Shown: positions 8,340 through 16,994 of the stretch, piece after piece | Position numbering within the stretch: the first letter of the stretch is position 1 | How the letters are laid out: each line of letters opens with the position of its first letter | NCBI GenBank assembly: GCA_963725425.1 | Contig: CAVRYJ010000031.1 | Coordinates: 744,001 to 808,000, forward strand | DNA: 64,000 bases | Direction of reading: 5' to 3' | Source: Clostridium_I sp963725425 | Lineage (GTDB): Bacteria; Bacillota; Clostridia; Clostridiales; Clostridiaceae | The notes under the pieces: model-generated | Database searches by the model: none | What the model saw: only the letters and a program-made list of their open reading frames with translations | What the model was told of the DNA's origin: nothing | Made by a program: the position numbers and the translations under genes

Positions 8340-8849
8340 ATGAATACTAATGACGCAATTAATAATCTTATTAGTTATAAATCAGATATAGCAATTCTTG
8401 GTGGTGGGGCAATTAATTATACAGATAAAATAGATACATATAAAATAATAGAAGATGATATATGGTTTGTATCTGCTCCTAATCATAAATATGCTAATAA
8501 AAAAGTTAGCTTAAGTGATATTATGTTAGAATCATTTATAATGAGAGAAAAAGGAAGTTATTTGAGAATACGTTTGGAATCCATCTGCCATGCATTTGGT
8601 CTTTCTTTACCTAACATAGCACTTGAGTTTAATGGATTGCATGAAACACTTGTGGCTTCAATGGCAGGTTGTGGGGTGACGTTTTGTTCTTCTATAGGGG
8701 TTAAAGAACTTGCTTATACAGGCAAACTATCAAGAATTTATGTTGAAAACATCAATCTTAAAAATGAAATTGTTATTTGTACACGTAAAAATGAAACTAG
8801 CTCACAACTAGTTAACAATTTTATCTCAATTATTAAGAATTTTACTTGA
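8340..8849 (+). pseudogene. LysR family regulator, effector-domain remnant
   Basis: The frame encodes only the periplasmic-binding-like effector half of a LysR regulator: DAINNLISYKSDIAILGG, then IWFVSAPNHKYANKK, FIMREKGSYLRIRLE, and SMAGCGVTFCSSIGV. In-frame codons before the ATG still read ENINIDITTMNTND, the expected sequence further upstream in the domain. The helix-turn-helix and linker, about 100 residues, are absent, replaced by the 5' region of the HD gene. No ribosome site precedes the ATG. I read it as a 5'-deleted remnant. Its stop overlaps the end of the convergent acyltransferase gene by 8 bp. Confidence 0.8.
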
Positions 8850-10113
8850 TAAAAATATTAGGAAGTTCACTCACAAGCAAATTCAAAAATTCTTCAATTA
8901 TTTTTTTATCCTCAGCGTTACCATATAAGTTCACGCTGAAAGTTATAGTATCCTTAAAACTTGTCAAAGCTACTTGAAAATATGGTTTATATTTTATAGA
9001 ACCACACATAAAAGCTTCCTCAATTGATGTACCTTCAAAACTTAGTTTTTTAGAATCTAAAATTCCTATATTGGTCATTCCAATTAAGGGGTTTTTAAAT
9101 AAATTTTTCATGATACTTCTAATTTTATTGTACTTAAAAATCCTGAAAATTAAAGACAACTTTACGAACCCATTAAGTCCAATAAACTTAGTTTTCTTCA
9201 AATTCATATCCTTATTAACTTTCATAACCGTGGCCGTGAAATTTTCCTTAATGTCGTAATCAATATGAGTAATAGCAGTGGAGGTCAAATTACAAATTGC
9301 ATCAATATTTTTAACCTTTAGATTTCTACGCATATCCACCATTATTGGTATGTTAAGCTGGCTACTGTTATCTAAACTTAACGTCTTGTAAAGTGCTCTA
9401 TATAATGCAGCAAGAACCACATCATTTATTGTCACTTTATATTTTTTACAATATTTTTTAATGGAAAGGTACCTATTCTGAGATATTTTATTGGTAACAA
9501 TAAATGGATTAACATCTTTGCCTTGGCTTAATGGAAACTTATAATCACTAGATTTATTACTTTCTTTATTTTGCAATAACAAAACCTTTATCTTATCATT
9601 TAATGAAAATTTCTGGTTAATTCGTTTGAGGCTTCTATCACCATTAAACAGATGATCTGGTGCATAATTATAATCCTCTGTAAGCTCTGAATATAAATCA
9701 CTTAATAAATACATATATTCCTTAAAATCAGCCGCATCACAAATCATATGGTTCATAATAATTGCTAATGAATCCTTCTTTGAGCTGAAAATACAAGCTT
9801 TCATTTGAGGCCCAGTAAATTCATTGGTCCTAGATGTAGTAAACTTATTAAAATCCTCTTCATTATCTACAATAGTTAGAATATCTTTAAAATTAGAAAC
9901 CTCTACCTTTGCCCAATAAGGCTCTACCCTATCTTCCACAAATGCACTTCCAAGAATAGGCATAACCTGAAACATTAGAGTTAAGGCTTTTTTCATAATA
10001 TTCTTTTGAACTTTATTATCAAACTTCATTATACAATGAAGCTGATGGTCATTAAAACTGTATGTCTCAAATAAAAATTGAAGCTTGTCAAAAATTTCTG
10101 CTTTAAATCTCAT
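8842..10113 (-). CDS. Condensation / alcohol acyltransferase-like protein
   Basis: About 423 residues from the ATG at 10113, which has AAGGAGG nearby; earlier starts add an unrelated hydrophobic stretch. The fold-level match is to the chloramphenicol-acetyltransferase-like superfamily that includes NRPS condensation domains, PapA and wax-ester synthases. The catalytic segment reads NHMICDAADFKEYM, so the usual HHxxxDG is NHxxxDA: the catalytic second His and Asp remain, while the first His and the Gly are changed. A second conserved region, VAGT/NDVVLAALYRAL-like, appears near 250 as TINDVVLAALYRALYKTL. It stands alone with no carrier protein or synthetase nearby, so the acyl donor is unknown. 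Such clostridial proteins are often annotated as alcohol acetyltransferase-like. Confidence 0.75.
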   Translation of the reverse strand: MRFKAEIFDKLQFLFETYSFNDHQLHCIMKFDNKVQKNIMKKALTLMFQVMPILGSAFVEDRVEPYWAKVEVSNFKDILTIVDNEEDFNKFTTSRTNEFTGPQMKACIFSSKKDSLAIIMNHMICDAADFKEYMYLLSDLYSELTEDYNYAPDHLFNGDRSLKRINQKFSLNDKIKVLLLQNKESNKSSDYKFPLSQGKDVNPFIVTNKISQNRYLSIKKYCKKYKVTINDVVLAALYRALYKTLSLDNSSQLNIPIMVDMRRNLKVKNIDAICNLTSTAITHIDYDIKENFTATVMKVNKDMNLKKTKFIGLNGFVKLSLIFRIFKYNKIRSIMKNLFKNPLIGMTNIGILDSKKLSFEGTSIEEAFMCGSIKYKPYFQVALTSFKDTITFSVNLYGNAEDKKIIEEFLNLLVSELPNIFIK

Positions 10114-10350
10114 AATAATGGCCTCCTTTGCCTGAGTCACAGTAACTAGCAATATTATTAATCTAAATAGTATATGCATGTAAAAGATCATCCATAGCTA
10201 CATTTTTAGATATTCACTCCGATATTTCCAATATACTAGATTAGTAGATTAATATCAATGTGTTATTTGCACATTAAAATTTCTTATTAATCCACTGATT
10301 TAACAACAATGTTTTTGTCAATAATCACTTATATAGAGGTGATTATTATC

Positions 10351-11865
10351 ATGACAATCCAAATCAATGCTGCTACTTTTACAGGTATTAAAGGAATTCC
10401 TATAAACGTGGAAGTTGATATTTCAAAAGGCCTTCCTGCTTTTAACATAGTTGGACTTGCAGATACTTCTGTTAAGGAATCCAAGGAAAGAGTACGTTCT
10501 GCCATAATAAATTCTGGCTACACATTTCCAATAAAAAGAATAACTATTAATCTAGCCCCTGCTGACTTAAAAAAAGAAGGATCACTATTTGATTTGCCCA
10601 TAGCAATTGGCATTTTAGCGGCAACAGATCAAATTGTAAAGGATTGTATCAATGATTATATTATAATAGGTGAACTTTCATTAAATGGTAATTTAAAGAA
10701 AATTAAAGGTGCACTACCCATTGTTACTTACGGAGTTAATAACAATATTTGCAAAATCATTGTTCCCACCTCTAATGCTCGCGAATGTTCCATGGTAAAA
10801 GAGTCCAAAGTGTTTGCCTTTGACACCTTGTCACAGGTAGTTGATTATTTTCAATATATGGATTCATTACCTTTTGAATACAATGAAAATATAACAGAAG
10901 ATAATTTCCAATTGGATTTTGATGAAATTGTAGGTCAAGAGAGTTCAAAACGTGCCATTGAGGTTTCAGCTTCAGGTGGTCACAATCTTATGCTTTACGG
11001 TTCTCCAGGCTCAGGAAAAACTATGATGGCAAAGAGAATACCAACTATACTTCCACCACTAAATTATGATGAAGCTTTAGAAGTAACTCAAATTTATAGT
11101 GTTTCTGGAAATTTAGATAACAACAGTTTAATATTTAAAAGACCTTTTAGAAATCCACACCATACAAGTTCCACCATAGCTCTTGTTGGTGGTGGCAGCA
11201 AACTTATTCCAGGAGAGATTTCCCTTGCACATAATGGTGTTTTATTTTTAGACGAACTTCCTGAATTTAAAAGAGGTGTTCTTGAGGCTTTAAGACAGCC
11301 CTTAGAAGATAGAATTATAAAATTTTCAAAGGCCACTGGTAACGTAACCTACCCCGCTAGCTTCATGTTTATCTCTGCATTAAATCCATGCCCATGTGGA
11401 AATTATGGTTCAAATAAAGATTGTACTTGCAGCGAATATGAAAGAAAACGATATATTGCAAAACTTTCAGGTGCACTACTTGATAGAATTGATATATTTT
11501 CTTCTGTAAACTCACTTAATTATGATGATATTAAAAAAAAGGATAAATCTGAAACTTCAAAAGAAATAAGAACTAGAGTTACTCTATCGCGGAAAATCCA
11601 AGAGGAGAGATTTAAGGATGACAATATCCACTGCAATGCACAAATGCAACAAAAACATATAGAAAAGTATTGCGAATTAAGTCCTGATTGCTCAAAAATA
11701 ATCAAAAGTCTCTTTAACAGCTTTCATGTAAGCGCAAGAGCCTATAGCCGAATTTTAAAAGTAGCACGAACAATTGCGGATATGAAAAGCTCCGAAAAAA
11801 TAGCCTCATCGGATATAATTGAGGCTGTTCAATATAGAAAGTTTATTGATGGAAAAATTGTATGA
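10351..11865 (+). CDS. comM: YifB/ComM family Mg-chelatase-like AAA+ ATPase
   Basis: 504 residues. An N-terminal Lon-S5-like ChlI domain (about 1-170) starts INAATFTGIKGIPINVEVDISKGLPAFNIVGLAD. The AAA+ core follows, with Walker A GSPGSGKT, Walker B LFLDELPEF and the sensor region around RQPLEDR. A Cys cluster (NPCPCGNYGSNKDCTCS) and a C-terminal helical Mg_chelatase_C region complete it. ComM is a hexameric branch-migration helicase that helps integrate incoming DNA in natural transformation; clostridial roles are less studied. I chose ATG 10351 because AGAGGTGATT precedes it and MTIQINA is the family N-terminus. It is monocistronic or followed loosely by the DUF1294 gene. Confidence 0.93.
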   Translation: MTIQINAATFTGIKGIPINVEVDISKGLPAFNIVGLADTSVKESKERVRSAIINSGYTFPIKRITINLAPADLKKEGSLFDLPIAIGILAATDQIVKDCINDYIIIGELSLNGNLKKIKGALPIVTYGVNNNICKIIVPTSNARECSMVKESKVFAFDTLSQVVDYFQYMDSLPFEYNENITEDNFQLDFDEIVGQESSKRAIEVSASGGHNLMLYGSPGSGKTMMAKRIPTILPPLNYDEALEVTQIYSVSGNLDNNSLIFKRPFRNPHHTSSTIALVGGGSKLIPGEISLAHNGVLFLDELPEFKRGVLEALRQPLEDRIIKFSKATGNVTYPASFMFISALNPCPCGNYGSNKDCTCSEYERKRYIAKLSGALLDRIDIFSSVNSLNYDDIKKKDKSETSKEIRTRVTLSRKIQEERFKDDNIHCNAQMQQKHIEKYCELSPDCSKIIKSLFNSFHVSARAYSRILKVARTIADMKSSEKIASSDIIEAVQYRKFIDGKIV

Positions 11866-11958
11866 TTTTAGTATAAATCTTTCAAGCTAATTTATGTGTG
11901 CTATAATAAAACAAATTAGTAGTTTATTCAGCACACGTATTTTACTTTGGAGGTAAAA

Positions 11959-12225
11959 ATGATTAAATTTATATTATATTATCTTATTTTAATAAACTTA
12001 ACTAGCATAATAATTATGGCTTATGATAAACGTAGAGCAATAAACCGAAAGTGGAGAGTTCCCGAGGCTCATTTATTCTTTATAGCCATCATTTTCGGAA
12101 GCCTAGGAAGTATTATTGGTATGTTTTTATTTCATCATAAAACTAAACACTTAAAATTCACAATTGGGATGCCTCTAATCTTAATAATTCAAGTCATAAT
12201 TTTATATAGATTTATAATATTATAA
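11959..12225 (+). CDS. DUF1294 small membrane protein
   Basis: 88 residues from the ATG at 11959 (GGAGGT seven bases upstream); a TTG four codons earlier overlaps that site. Three hydrophobic stretches flank the conserved DUF1294 core: AYDKRRAINRKWRVPEAHL, then GGS-like GSLGSIIGMFLFHHKTKHLKF. The RVPE and HHKTKH signatures are characteristic. The function of the family is unknown. It has its own likely promoter in the 90-bp gap after comM, with TATAAT near 11902. Confidence 0.85.
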   Translation: MIKFILYYLILINLTSIIIMAYDKRRAINRKWRVPEAHLFFIAIIFGSLGSIIGMFLFHHKTKHLKFTIGMPLILIIQVIILYRFIIL

Positions 12226-12267
12226 GGCATCTTGAATAAAATAACAAGTCAAAGATTCTGAGGATAT

Positions 12268-12480
12268 TTTGCGGTATACTAAGAGCCAAAACCTTCCGCA
12301 TATTGATATATGTAATGTTTATGGTGATGAAGCATACCATAAACAGATTTCTAAGTTTCAGGTGGAGTTTTTAGGCCGTAGGTCATCCATCTGAAACTTA
12401 GAAATCGTCATCTAGTGACTACCATCTTTCACTTAATATAAGATAGTAGTATTCTAGCTGGTAGTCATGGGATTGTTGTA
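12268..12480. repeat. Structured repeat element, copy 1 (possible ncRNA or mobile remnant)
   Basis: Non-coding stretch with three nested hairpins. GTTTATGGT/ACCATAAAC pairs at 12317-12343. A 21-bp stem (one G-T) spans about 12348-12403, starting GATTTCTAAGTTTCAGG and ending CTGAAACTTAGAAATC. GACTACC pairs with GGTAGTC, or alternatively ACTACCATCTT with AAGATAGTAGT, in 12417-12466. Related sequence occurs at 30378-30650 and 41352-41425. The shared tail CACTTA-TA-AAGATA-TAGT and the conserved stem suggest a selected structure. It is not recognised as a named family; candidates are a clostridial structured RNA or an IS605/omega-type remnant. Confidence 0.65.
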
Positions 12481-12482
12481 AC

Positions 12483-13838
12483 TTAATCTTGTCTGCTTAC
12501 CACATAGGTCATTTCCTGAAGATTGTATAGTCCATCATGTGATGTTCCAGCATAGTGCGCAGACATATCTCCTGGTTTAGTAACTATACTTACACCTAAG
12601 AGAGTCATTTTCTCTATAAAGGCGTCTTCGTCTCCACTATAGCCCATAGTCTGAAGATAGGCTTTTAAATTTTTTTCTACATATTCATAAACTTGATTTT
12701 TACTTTCATAAGGACAAAGAAATACAAATCTGTAAAAACATCTATCTAAATCTGCCTTGTCTGGCAAACTTTCATTTAAAATCACAGTATAATCTGCATT
12801 AAATGAAGAATATAACTTTACCTTTTCCCCTTTATTAATTCCATATTTAATCAAACAATATTGCCTATCCTGCATAGTTTTTACGGAATTCCAGGGTGTT
12901 AAATAAGCCTTTGGCAGTATTTCACTAAAACGTTTAAAAGCACTGGCTAGCTTTTCTGCAAAACTATTTAAATCCATATTCTTATTTGCAAATATTACTC
13001 TAGGAGATAGACAAGCTTTTTGTTCCCATAAAACAATGTCTTTAGCTACATCCTCAGCAGTTTTATCCATATCCTCTACTTTATCTAAAACTTCAAAACT
13101 TATCTTAGCACCATGCATTATCAAATGAGCCTTATGTTTAGCACAAAGTTCTGCCATTATACTTCCTGAATATTCTCCGCCCCAATGAACAATGCAATCG
13201 CTATCCCTTACGATAGTTTCGTATATATTTTTAGTGCTACTGTCAAAATAAACTACTGAAAGTCTATCTTTTATTGTTTCGTCTATTTCACATAGACTTT
13301 TGTAAAATGCATATGCAAAATAAGGTTCGTCTGCAGAAACTTTTACCAAATTACAATTCTTAGATAAAAGCCCCATGGCTATGCTCATAGGTATAACCAC
13401 AAATGCATTCCCTGATACATTGTGAAATACTAGTCCCCTTGGCTGCCTATGCACTTTTCCATAGCTTGTACTAATCCATTTATCCATTATTTCTAGATTC
13501 CCAATTTCTTCAGTAATTGTTTTTTCTACATTTTCTCGAAGTAGCATCCTCATACTTCCCTCTAGTTCACAGACTACCAATTCATAACTTTGATTGGTTA
13601 TTCTGGCAAGCATTTGTATATGCTTATTTGAATACTCTCTATTAAGCCAAAGCTTTGCACATTTGTCTAAAATATCTATGTTTTTTTCAGTACCTATATC
13701 ATGAGCTTTTATCTCGTTAGCCTTAAGCCTTTTAACTTCTCTTTTTATATCAGCCTCACTTGATTCGTTAAGCTCTAGCTTATAATCATTTATTTCCTTT
13801 TCCATTAATATACTTCCACAGCTATAATCAATACTCAT
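12483..13838 (-). CDS. LuxC-type acyl-CoA reductase
   Basis: About 451 residues. It aligns by eye with LuxC, the NADPH-dependent fatty acyl reductase: GLVFHNVSGNAFVVIPMS, NCNLVKVSADEPYFAYAF, IVHWGGEYSG, and the catalytic Cys region LWEQKACLSPRVIF. LuxC attacks an activated acyl group through this Cys and releases an aldehyde. The ATG at 13838 overlaps the LuxE stop as ATGA, so translation is coupled and the two products probably act together. No luciferase genes occur in the window, so aldehyde or alcohol production rather than light is the likely purpose. Such pairs are known in non-luminous bacteria, where the substrate is unassigned. Confidence 0.88.
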   Translation of the reverse strand: MSIDYSCGSILMEKEINDYKLELNESSEADIKREVKRLKANEIKAHDIGTEKNIDILDKCAKLWLNREYSNKHIQMLARITNQSYELVVCELEGSMRMLLRENVEKTITEEIGNLEIMDKWISTSYGKVHRQPRGLVFHNVSGNAFVVIPMSIAMGLLSKNCNLVKVSADEPYFAYAFYKSLCEIDETIKDRLSVVYFDSSTKNIYETIVRDSDCIVHWGGEYSGSIMAELCAKHKAHLIMHGAKISFEVLDKVEDMDKTAEDVAKDIVLWEQKACLSPRVIFANKNMDLNSFAEKLASAFKRFSEILPKAYLTPWNSVKTMQDRQYCLIKYGINKGEKVKLYSSFNADYTVILNESLPDKADLDRCFYRFVFLCPYESKNQVYEYVEKNLKAYLQTMGYSGDEDAFIEKMTLLGVSIVTKPGDMSAHYAGTSHDGLYNLQEMTYVVSRQD

Positions 13839-14980
13839 GCCTTTTCCACCTCCTTTATATCCAATGTAGCACCACAACCTTTAGCTTCTGATCCTTTAAC
13901 TCTACCAATAATTTTTATTGTCATAGCTTCTGATCCACATTCTGGACATCTTGTTTCAGAAACTATCTCTGCCATATCATCTACCATTATTGAGGCTCCA
14001 GCAAAAGATGAAGTTCCATAAGCATTGAGCATCTGAAGTAATCCTCTATCCCCTCTTTCATGCAATGGTCGTAATGTTTTTATATCTCTTATTATAACTT
14101 TTCCCCACTGTGGTATATGAAATAAGTAATCTTTTGGGTCTTTAGAATAATGTCCTGTTATTGGGAAACTGTTTTCTGTAAAAGAATATGTGTCAATAAA
14201 ATTTTCTTCAGGTATACCAAGAAAACTAGAAACTTCTTCTACAAATCTCCATCTTTCTATTTTAGTTCCTATATTTATAGTTCCCTTTTTACCATCCCAG
14301 CCGCCTCCTCCCGTATGCACTATAGCTCTAGTGCCAAGTTTAAACGGTTTCATTTTCTCTTTTAGATACTTAACCGCATTGTAAATTAGCGGTGTTGATC
14401 CCCTTAAAGCTACATTGTGATTTTTGTTATTATGTTCATTTAAAAATTTCATAAAATACTGTAAATCAACAGAAAATTCTCCTTTGCACGGATGCAATAG
14501 AAAATAAGTGTTTTCACTATATGGAAATGCATTTAAAAAATTCCCAATATATGACTCAGTAGGCTTGTCTAATATTTGTACGCTTTTATACTTTCTCATA
14601 ACTTCAGGTTCAGGATAAAAAACACAATTATACTCACTTGATGTATCCAATCTTTCATTTTCAAGTTGAATAAATTCTTTTATCTGTAAAATGTCTTTCT
14701 TACTTCTGCCAACAATGCTTGGATCTCCACTTGTACTACTGGATACGGTCCATTTTTCCAAGCTTTTTGGCTCAGTTCTTAATAATGTCGTGTACATATT
14801 CGCAGATTTTTTAAAAAGAGTTGTCTCAACAAACGGAACTTTCTCCATGTCGTCATCCATGTTTAATTCTTTAGCTGGATCATAAGATTGGCTACTACAT
14901 ATTAATTTATAAGCGTCGCAATCTTCATATTGTGAAATTATATTAGTCCTAAAATCTTGGAAAAAATTATATTTCTCCAT
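13835..14980 (-). CDS. LuxE-type acyl-protein synthetase
   Basis: About 381 residues from ATG 14980 with AAGGGGGATAA upstream; an earlier start is not supported. It belongs to the adenylate-forming LuxE/PaaK-like group: phosphate loop TVSSSTSGDPSIVGRS, GTRAIVHTGGGGWDG, a DTYSFTENSFPI motif and a C-terminal HERGDRGLLQMLN segment. The tail has a Cys pair (RCPECG) and a late Cys in KGCG that might be the acyl acceptor, by analogy with the Cys near the LuxE C-terminus. LuxE activates a fatty acid with ATP and passes it to LuxC. It is the first gene of a two-gene operon with luxC. Confidence 0.87.
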   Translation of the reverse strand: MEKYNFFQDFRTNIISQYEDCDAYKLICSSQSYDPAKELNMDDDMEKVPFVETTLFKKSANMYTTLLRTEPKSLEKWTVSSSTSGDPSIVGRSKKDILQIKEFIQLENERLDTSSEYNCVFYPEPEVMRKYKSVQILDKPTESYIGNFLNAFPYSENTYFLLHPCKGEFSVDLQYFMKFLNEHNNKNHNVALRGSTPLIYNAVKYLKEKMKPFKLGTRAIVHTGGGGWDGKKGTINIGTKIERWRFVEEVSSFLGIPEENFIDTYSFTENSFPITGHYSKDPKDYLFHIPQWGKVIIRDIKTLRPLHERGDRGLLQMLNAYGTSSFAGASIMVDDMAEIVSETRCPECGSEAMTIKIIGRVKGSEAKGCGATLDIKEVEKA

Positions 14981-15150
14981 ATTTATCCCCCTTATTGTTT
15001 GTTTATTTATAACAACATAATAATACGTATACACATATTTGTTAAATCGATGTTGCATGTAAATTTTGTTATTTTTGTCATTTAGTTCTTATTGTCTTGT
15101 TTATTCTTCTTTTATTATAGTTTTTTATAATATGTATTTTTAATAAAGTG

Positions 15151-15196
15151 AAACTAGCACTCAAATCAGGTGAAACCGCATCTGAGTGCTAGTTTT
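15151..15196. terminator. Hairpin upstream of luxE
   Basis: AACTAGCACTCA pairs with TGAGTGCTAGTT, with an imperfect inner part and TTTT on the plus side. It may be a second terminator for the convergent read-through or part of a leader; there is no plus-strand gene here for it to end. Confidence 0.5.
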
Positions 15197-15241
15197 GAAC
15201 CAAAGTTATGCGCTCTTACGCCTGATAGCGAATGGATAAAA

Positions 15242-15292
15242 TAAAGAAGGAATCCGAAATTTGTATTTCAACAAACTTCAGATTCCTTCTTT
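15242..15292. terminator. Terminator downstream of the C26 amidotransferase
   Basis: AAAGAAGGAATC pairs with GATTCCTTCTTT, extended by TTTGT/ACAAA. On the minus strand it follows the stop at 15344 by about 50 bp. It is the likely transcript end. Confidence 0.75.
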
Positions 15293-15343
15293 AATTGTAA
15301 TCTTTTAACAATGTTAAATGTATTAACTATTAAAAATTCCATT

Positions 15344-16078
15344 CTATTTTCTTTCATGTGACTTATACTTCAAAGATTCACCTATGAAGACTTCAAATAA
15401 TCTCAAAAATTGTGGGTGTTTAACTGTTAAATCCTCGGGATGCCATTGGACCCCCAATACAAAAGTATTCTCTAAGTGTTCTATCCCCTCTATTATTCCA
15501 TCTGGAGATGTTGCTACAGCCTTAAATTTATCACTTACTCTATTTACTGCCTGATGATGAAAAGAATTAACATGAAGCACGTCTTTGCCAAAAATATGGA
15601 ACAACTTCGAACTTTTCTCAATATTCACCGTATGATAAAGATTATATGTAAGGTTTGCCATAGGTGCATGTCCATTAGGTTTCTCTGCTTGCGCATTTAT
15701 ATCTTGATATAGTGTTCCACCTAGAGCAACATTCATAAGTTGAACTCCTCTGCATATTCCAAGGATAGGAATATTTCTATCCAGTGCCTTTAAATAAAGC
15801 TTTACTTCATATTCATCTCTATCTGGTGAAATATAAGTTACTTCTTTTATAGGATTTTCACCATAAAGAAGTGGGCTTATATCTTCTCCACCAGATAATA
15901 ATAATCCATCTATAGTATCCAAATAATTATCTATATCCTCATCATTTTGTACAAGTGGAATTAAAATAGGCGTACCGCCTGCCATATTAACTGACTTAGC
16001 ATAATTATAATTAATAGAACTGTGTACTTTATTATCTCTGTTTTCACATAGTGTTGTAATCCCTATAATTGGTTTCAT
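15344..16078 (-). CDS. Gamma-glutamyl-gamma-aminobutyrate hydrolase family (peptidase C26)
   Basis: About 244 residues with a class I glutamine-amidotransferase fold. The nucleophile elbow is LGICRGVQLMNVALGG (Cys), and the triad His-Glu is in VQWHPED. DGLLLSGGEDISPLLYGE is the PuuD/C26 signature. Family members hydrolyse gamma-glutamyl amides such as gamma-glutamyl-GABA in polyamine catabolism. No puuABC partners are nearby; the amino-acid importer follows downstream on the same strand, so a role in gamma-glutamyl amide or peptide salvage is possible. I chose ATG 16078 because AGGAGAG lies before it, while the upstream ATG at 16099 sits ahead of that site. Confidence 0.88.
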   Translation of the reverse strand: MKPIIGITTLCENRDNKVHSSINYNYAKSVNMAGGTPILIPLVQNDEDIDNYLDTIDGLLLSGGEDISPLLYGENPIKEVTYISPDRDEYEVKLYLKALDRNIPILGICRGVQLMNVALGGTLYQDINAQAEKPNGHAPMANLTYNLYHTVNIEKSSKLFHIFGKDVLHVNSFHHQAVNRVSDKFKAVATSPDGIIEGIEHLENTFVLGVQWHPEDLTVKHPQFLRLFEVFIGESLKYKSHERK

Positions 16079-16148
16079 TTTCTCACTCTCCTTTTTCAAA
16101 ACTAAGCATCAAATTAAAAGTCCATATGCTTAATAATTGATCATAACA

Positions 16149-16197
16149 TTTAGGAATGTAATTAAATTTGTGTACCAAATCTAATTACATTCCTAAA
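16149..16197 (-). terminator. Terminator hairpin of the amino-acid importer operon
   Basis: TTTAGGAATGTAATT pairs with AATTACATTCCTAAA around an AAATTTGTGTAC core. Two other copies of this core (58923, 61078) sit in the same position relative to heptamer arrays, so it is part of a composite 3'-end element. Confidence 0.75.
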
Positions 16198-16202
16198 TAT
16201 TA

Positions 16203-16268
16203 GATTTTTGGGCCTTAGGCCGAAAAATCTTCCTTAACTCTTAACTTTTAACCATTAACTCTTAACTG
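16203..16268 (-). repeat. Small hairpin plus heptamer array after the importer operon
   Basis: The hairpin GATTTTTGGGCC/GGCCGAAAAATC (16203-16229) is followed by GTTAAGA-type units up to 16268, three bases from the stop codon at 16272. On the coding strand the order is stop, heptamers, small hairpin, long hairpin. Confidence 0.85.
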
Positions 16269-16271
16269 TTT

Positions 16272-16994
16272 TTAAAGTACTTTATTGAGAAAGTCTTTTG
16301 TTCTAGCATTTTGTGGATTTGTAAAAAAGTTTTCTGGCGTATTTTCTTCAACAATATATCCGTCTGCCATAAATATTACTCTATCTGCGACTTCTCTTGC
16401 AAAACCCATTTCATGGGTAACAACAATCATTGTCATCCCCTCTTTTGCAAGATTCTTCATAACATTTAGAACTTCTCCAACCATCTCTGGATCCAGTGCT
16501 GACGTTGGCTCATCAAATAACATAACATCAGGTTCCATAGCAAGTGCTCTTGCTATAGCGACTCTTTGCTTCTGTCCACCAGAAAGTCTATCAGGATATT
16601 CATTTGCTTTATCCTTGAGACCTACTTTATCAAGTAGATCATTTGCTCTTTTTTCAGCCGCTTCTTTTCCCATTTTATTAAGTTGTAATAGTGCAAGTGT
16701 AATATTTTTTAAAACAGTTAAATGTGGAAATAAGTTAAAGTTTTGAAATACCATTCCGATATTTTCTCTTACCTTATCAATATTAACTTTTTTATCAGCG
16801 ACATTTTGGCCATCTACTATAATTTTACCTTCTGTAATTTCTTCCAGCGCATTAACACATCTCAGTAATGTGCTTTTTCCAGAACCAGATGGTCCAATTA
16901 TACAAACAACTTCATTTTTTTTAACCGTAAGATTTATTTTCTTTAAAACTTCATTATTACCATAAGATTTTTTTAATTCTTGAATTTCTATCAT
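16272..16994 (-). CDS. Polar amino-acid ABC transporter ATP-binding protein (GlnQ type)
   Basis: 240 residues with Walker A GPSGSGKST, Q-loop FQNFNLFPHLTVLKN, signature LSGGQKQR, Walker B VMLFDEPTSALDPE and switch VVTHEMGFAREV. The FPHLTVLKN and HEMGFAREVADRV blocks are typical of GlnQ/HisP importers. It energises uptake with the permease and binding protein encoded just upstream. Its ATG overlaps the permease stop by 4 bp (ATGA). The stop at 16272 is followed at once by the heptamer repeat and hairpins. The substrate cannot be fixed; glutamine, cystine and arginine systems share these motifs. Confidence 0.92.
   Translation of the reverse strand: MIEIQELKKSYGNNEVLKKINLTVKKNEVVCIIGPSGSGKSTLLRCVNALEEITEGKIIVDGQNVADKKVNIDKVRENIGMVFQNFNLFPHLTVLKNITLALLQLNKMGKEAAEKRANDLLDKVGLKDKANEYPDRLSGGQKQRVAIARALAMEPDVMLFDEPTSALDPEMVGEVLNVMKNLAKEGMTMIVVTHEMGFAREVADRVIFMADGYIVEENTPENFFTNPQNARTKDFLNKVL

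Larger units (their letters stand above)
14981..15343. other. Intergenic region upstream of luxE
   Basis: No gene seen. Two hairpins are listed separately. The stretch 14990-15130 is AT-rich and should contain the luxE promoter, but no clear -35/-10 pair could be chosen. Confidence 0.5.

Noticed and set aside
12268..12480. Assignment of the structured repeat to a group I intron or IStron
   Set aside because: Only short P7-like strings are visible; P3, P4-P6 cores and splice sites could not be identified.
12483..14980. Bioluminescence operon
   Set aside because: Only LuxC- and LuxE-like genes are present; luxA, luxB and luxD are absent and the likely host is anaerobic.
16232..16268. Heptamer arrays as possible CRISPR repeats
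   Set aside because: Units are 7 bp, contiguous and without spacers, and there are no cas genes.
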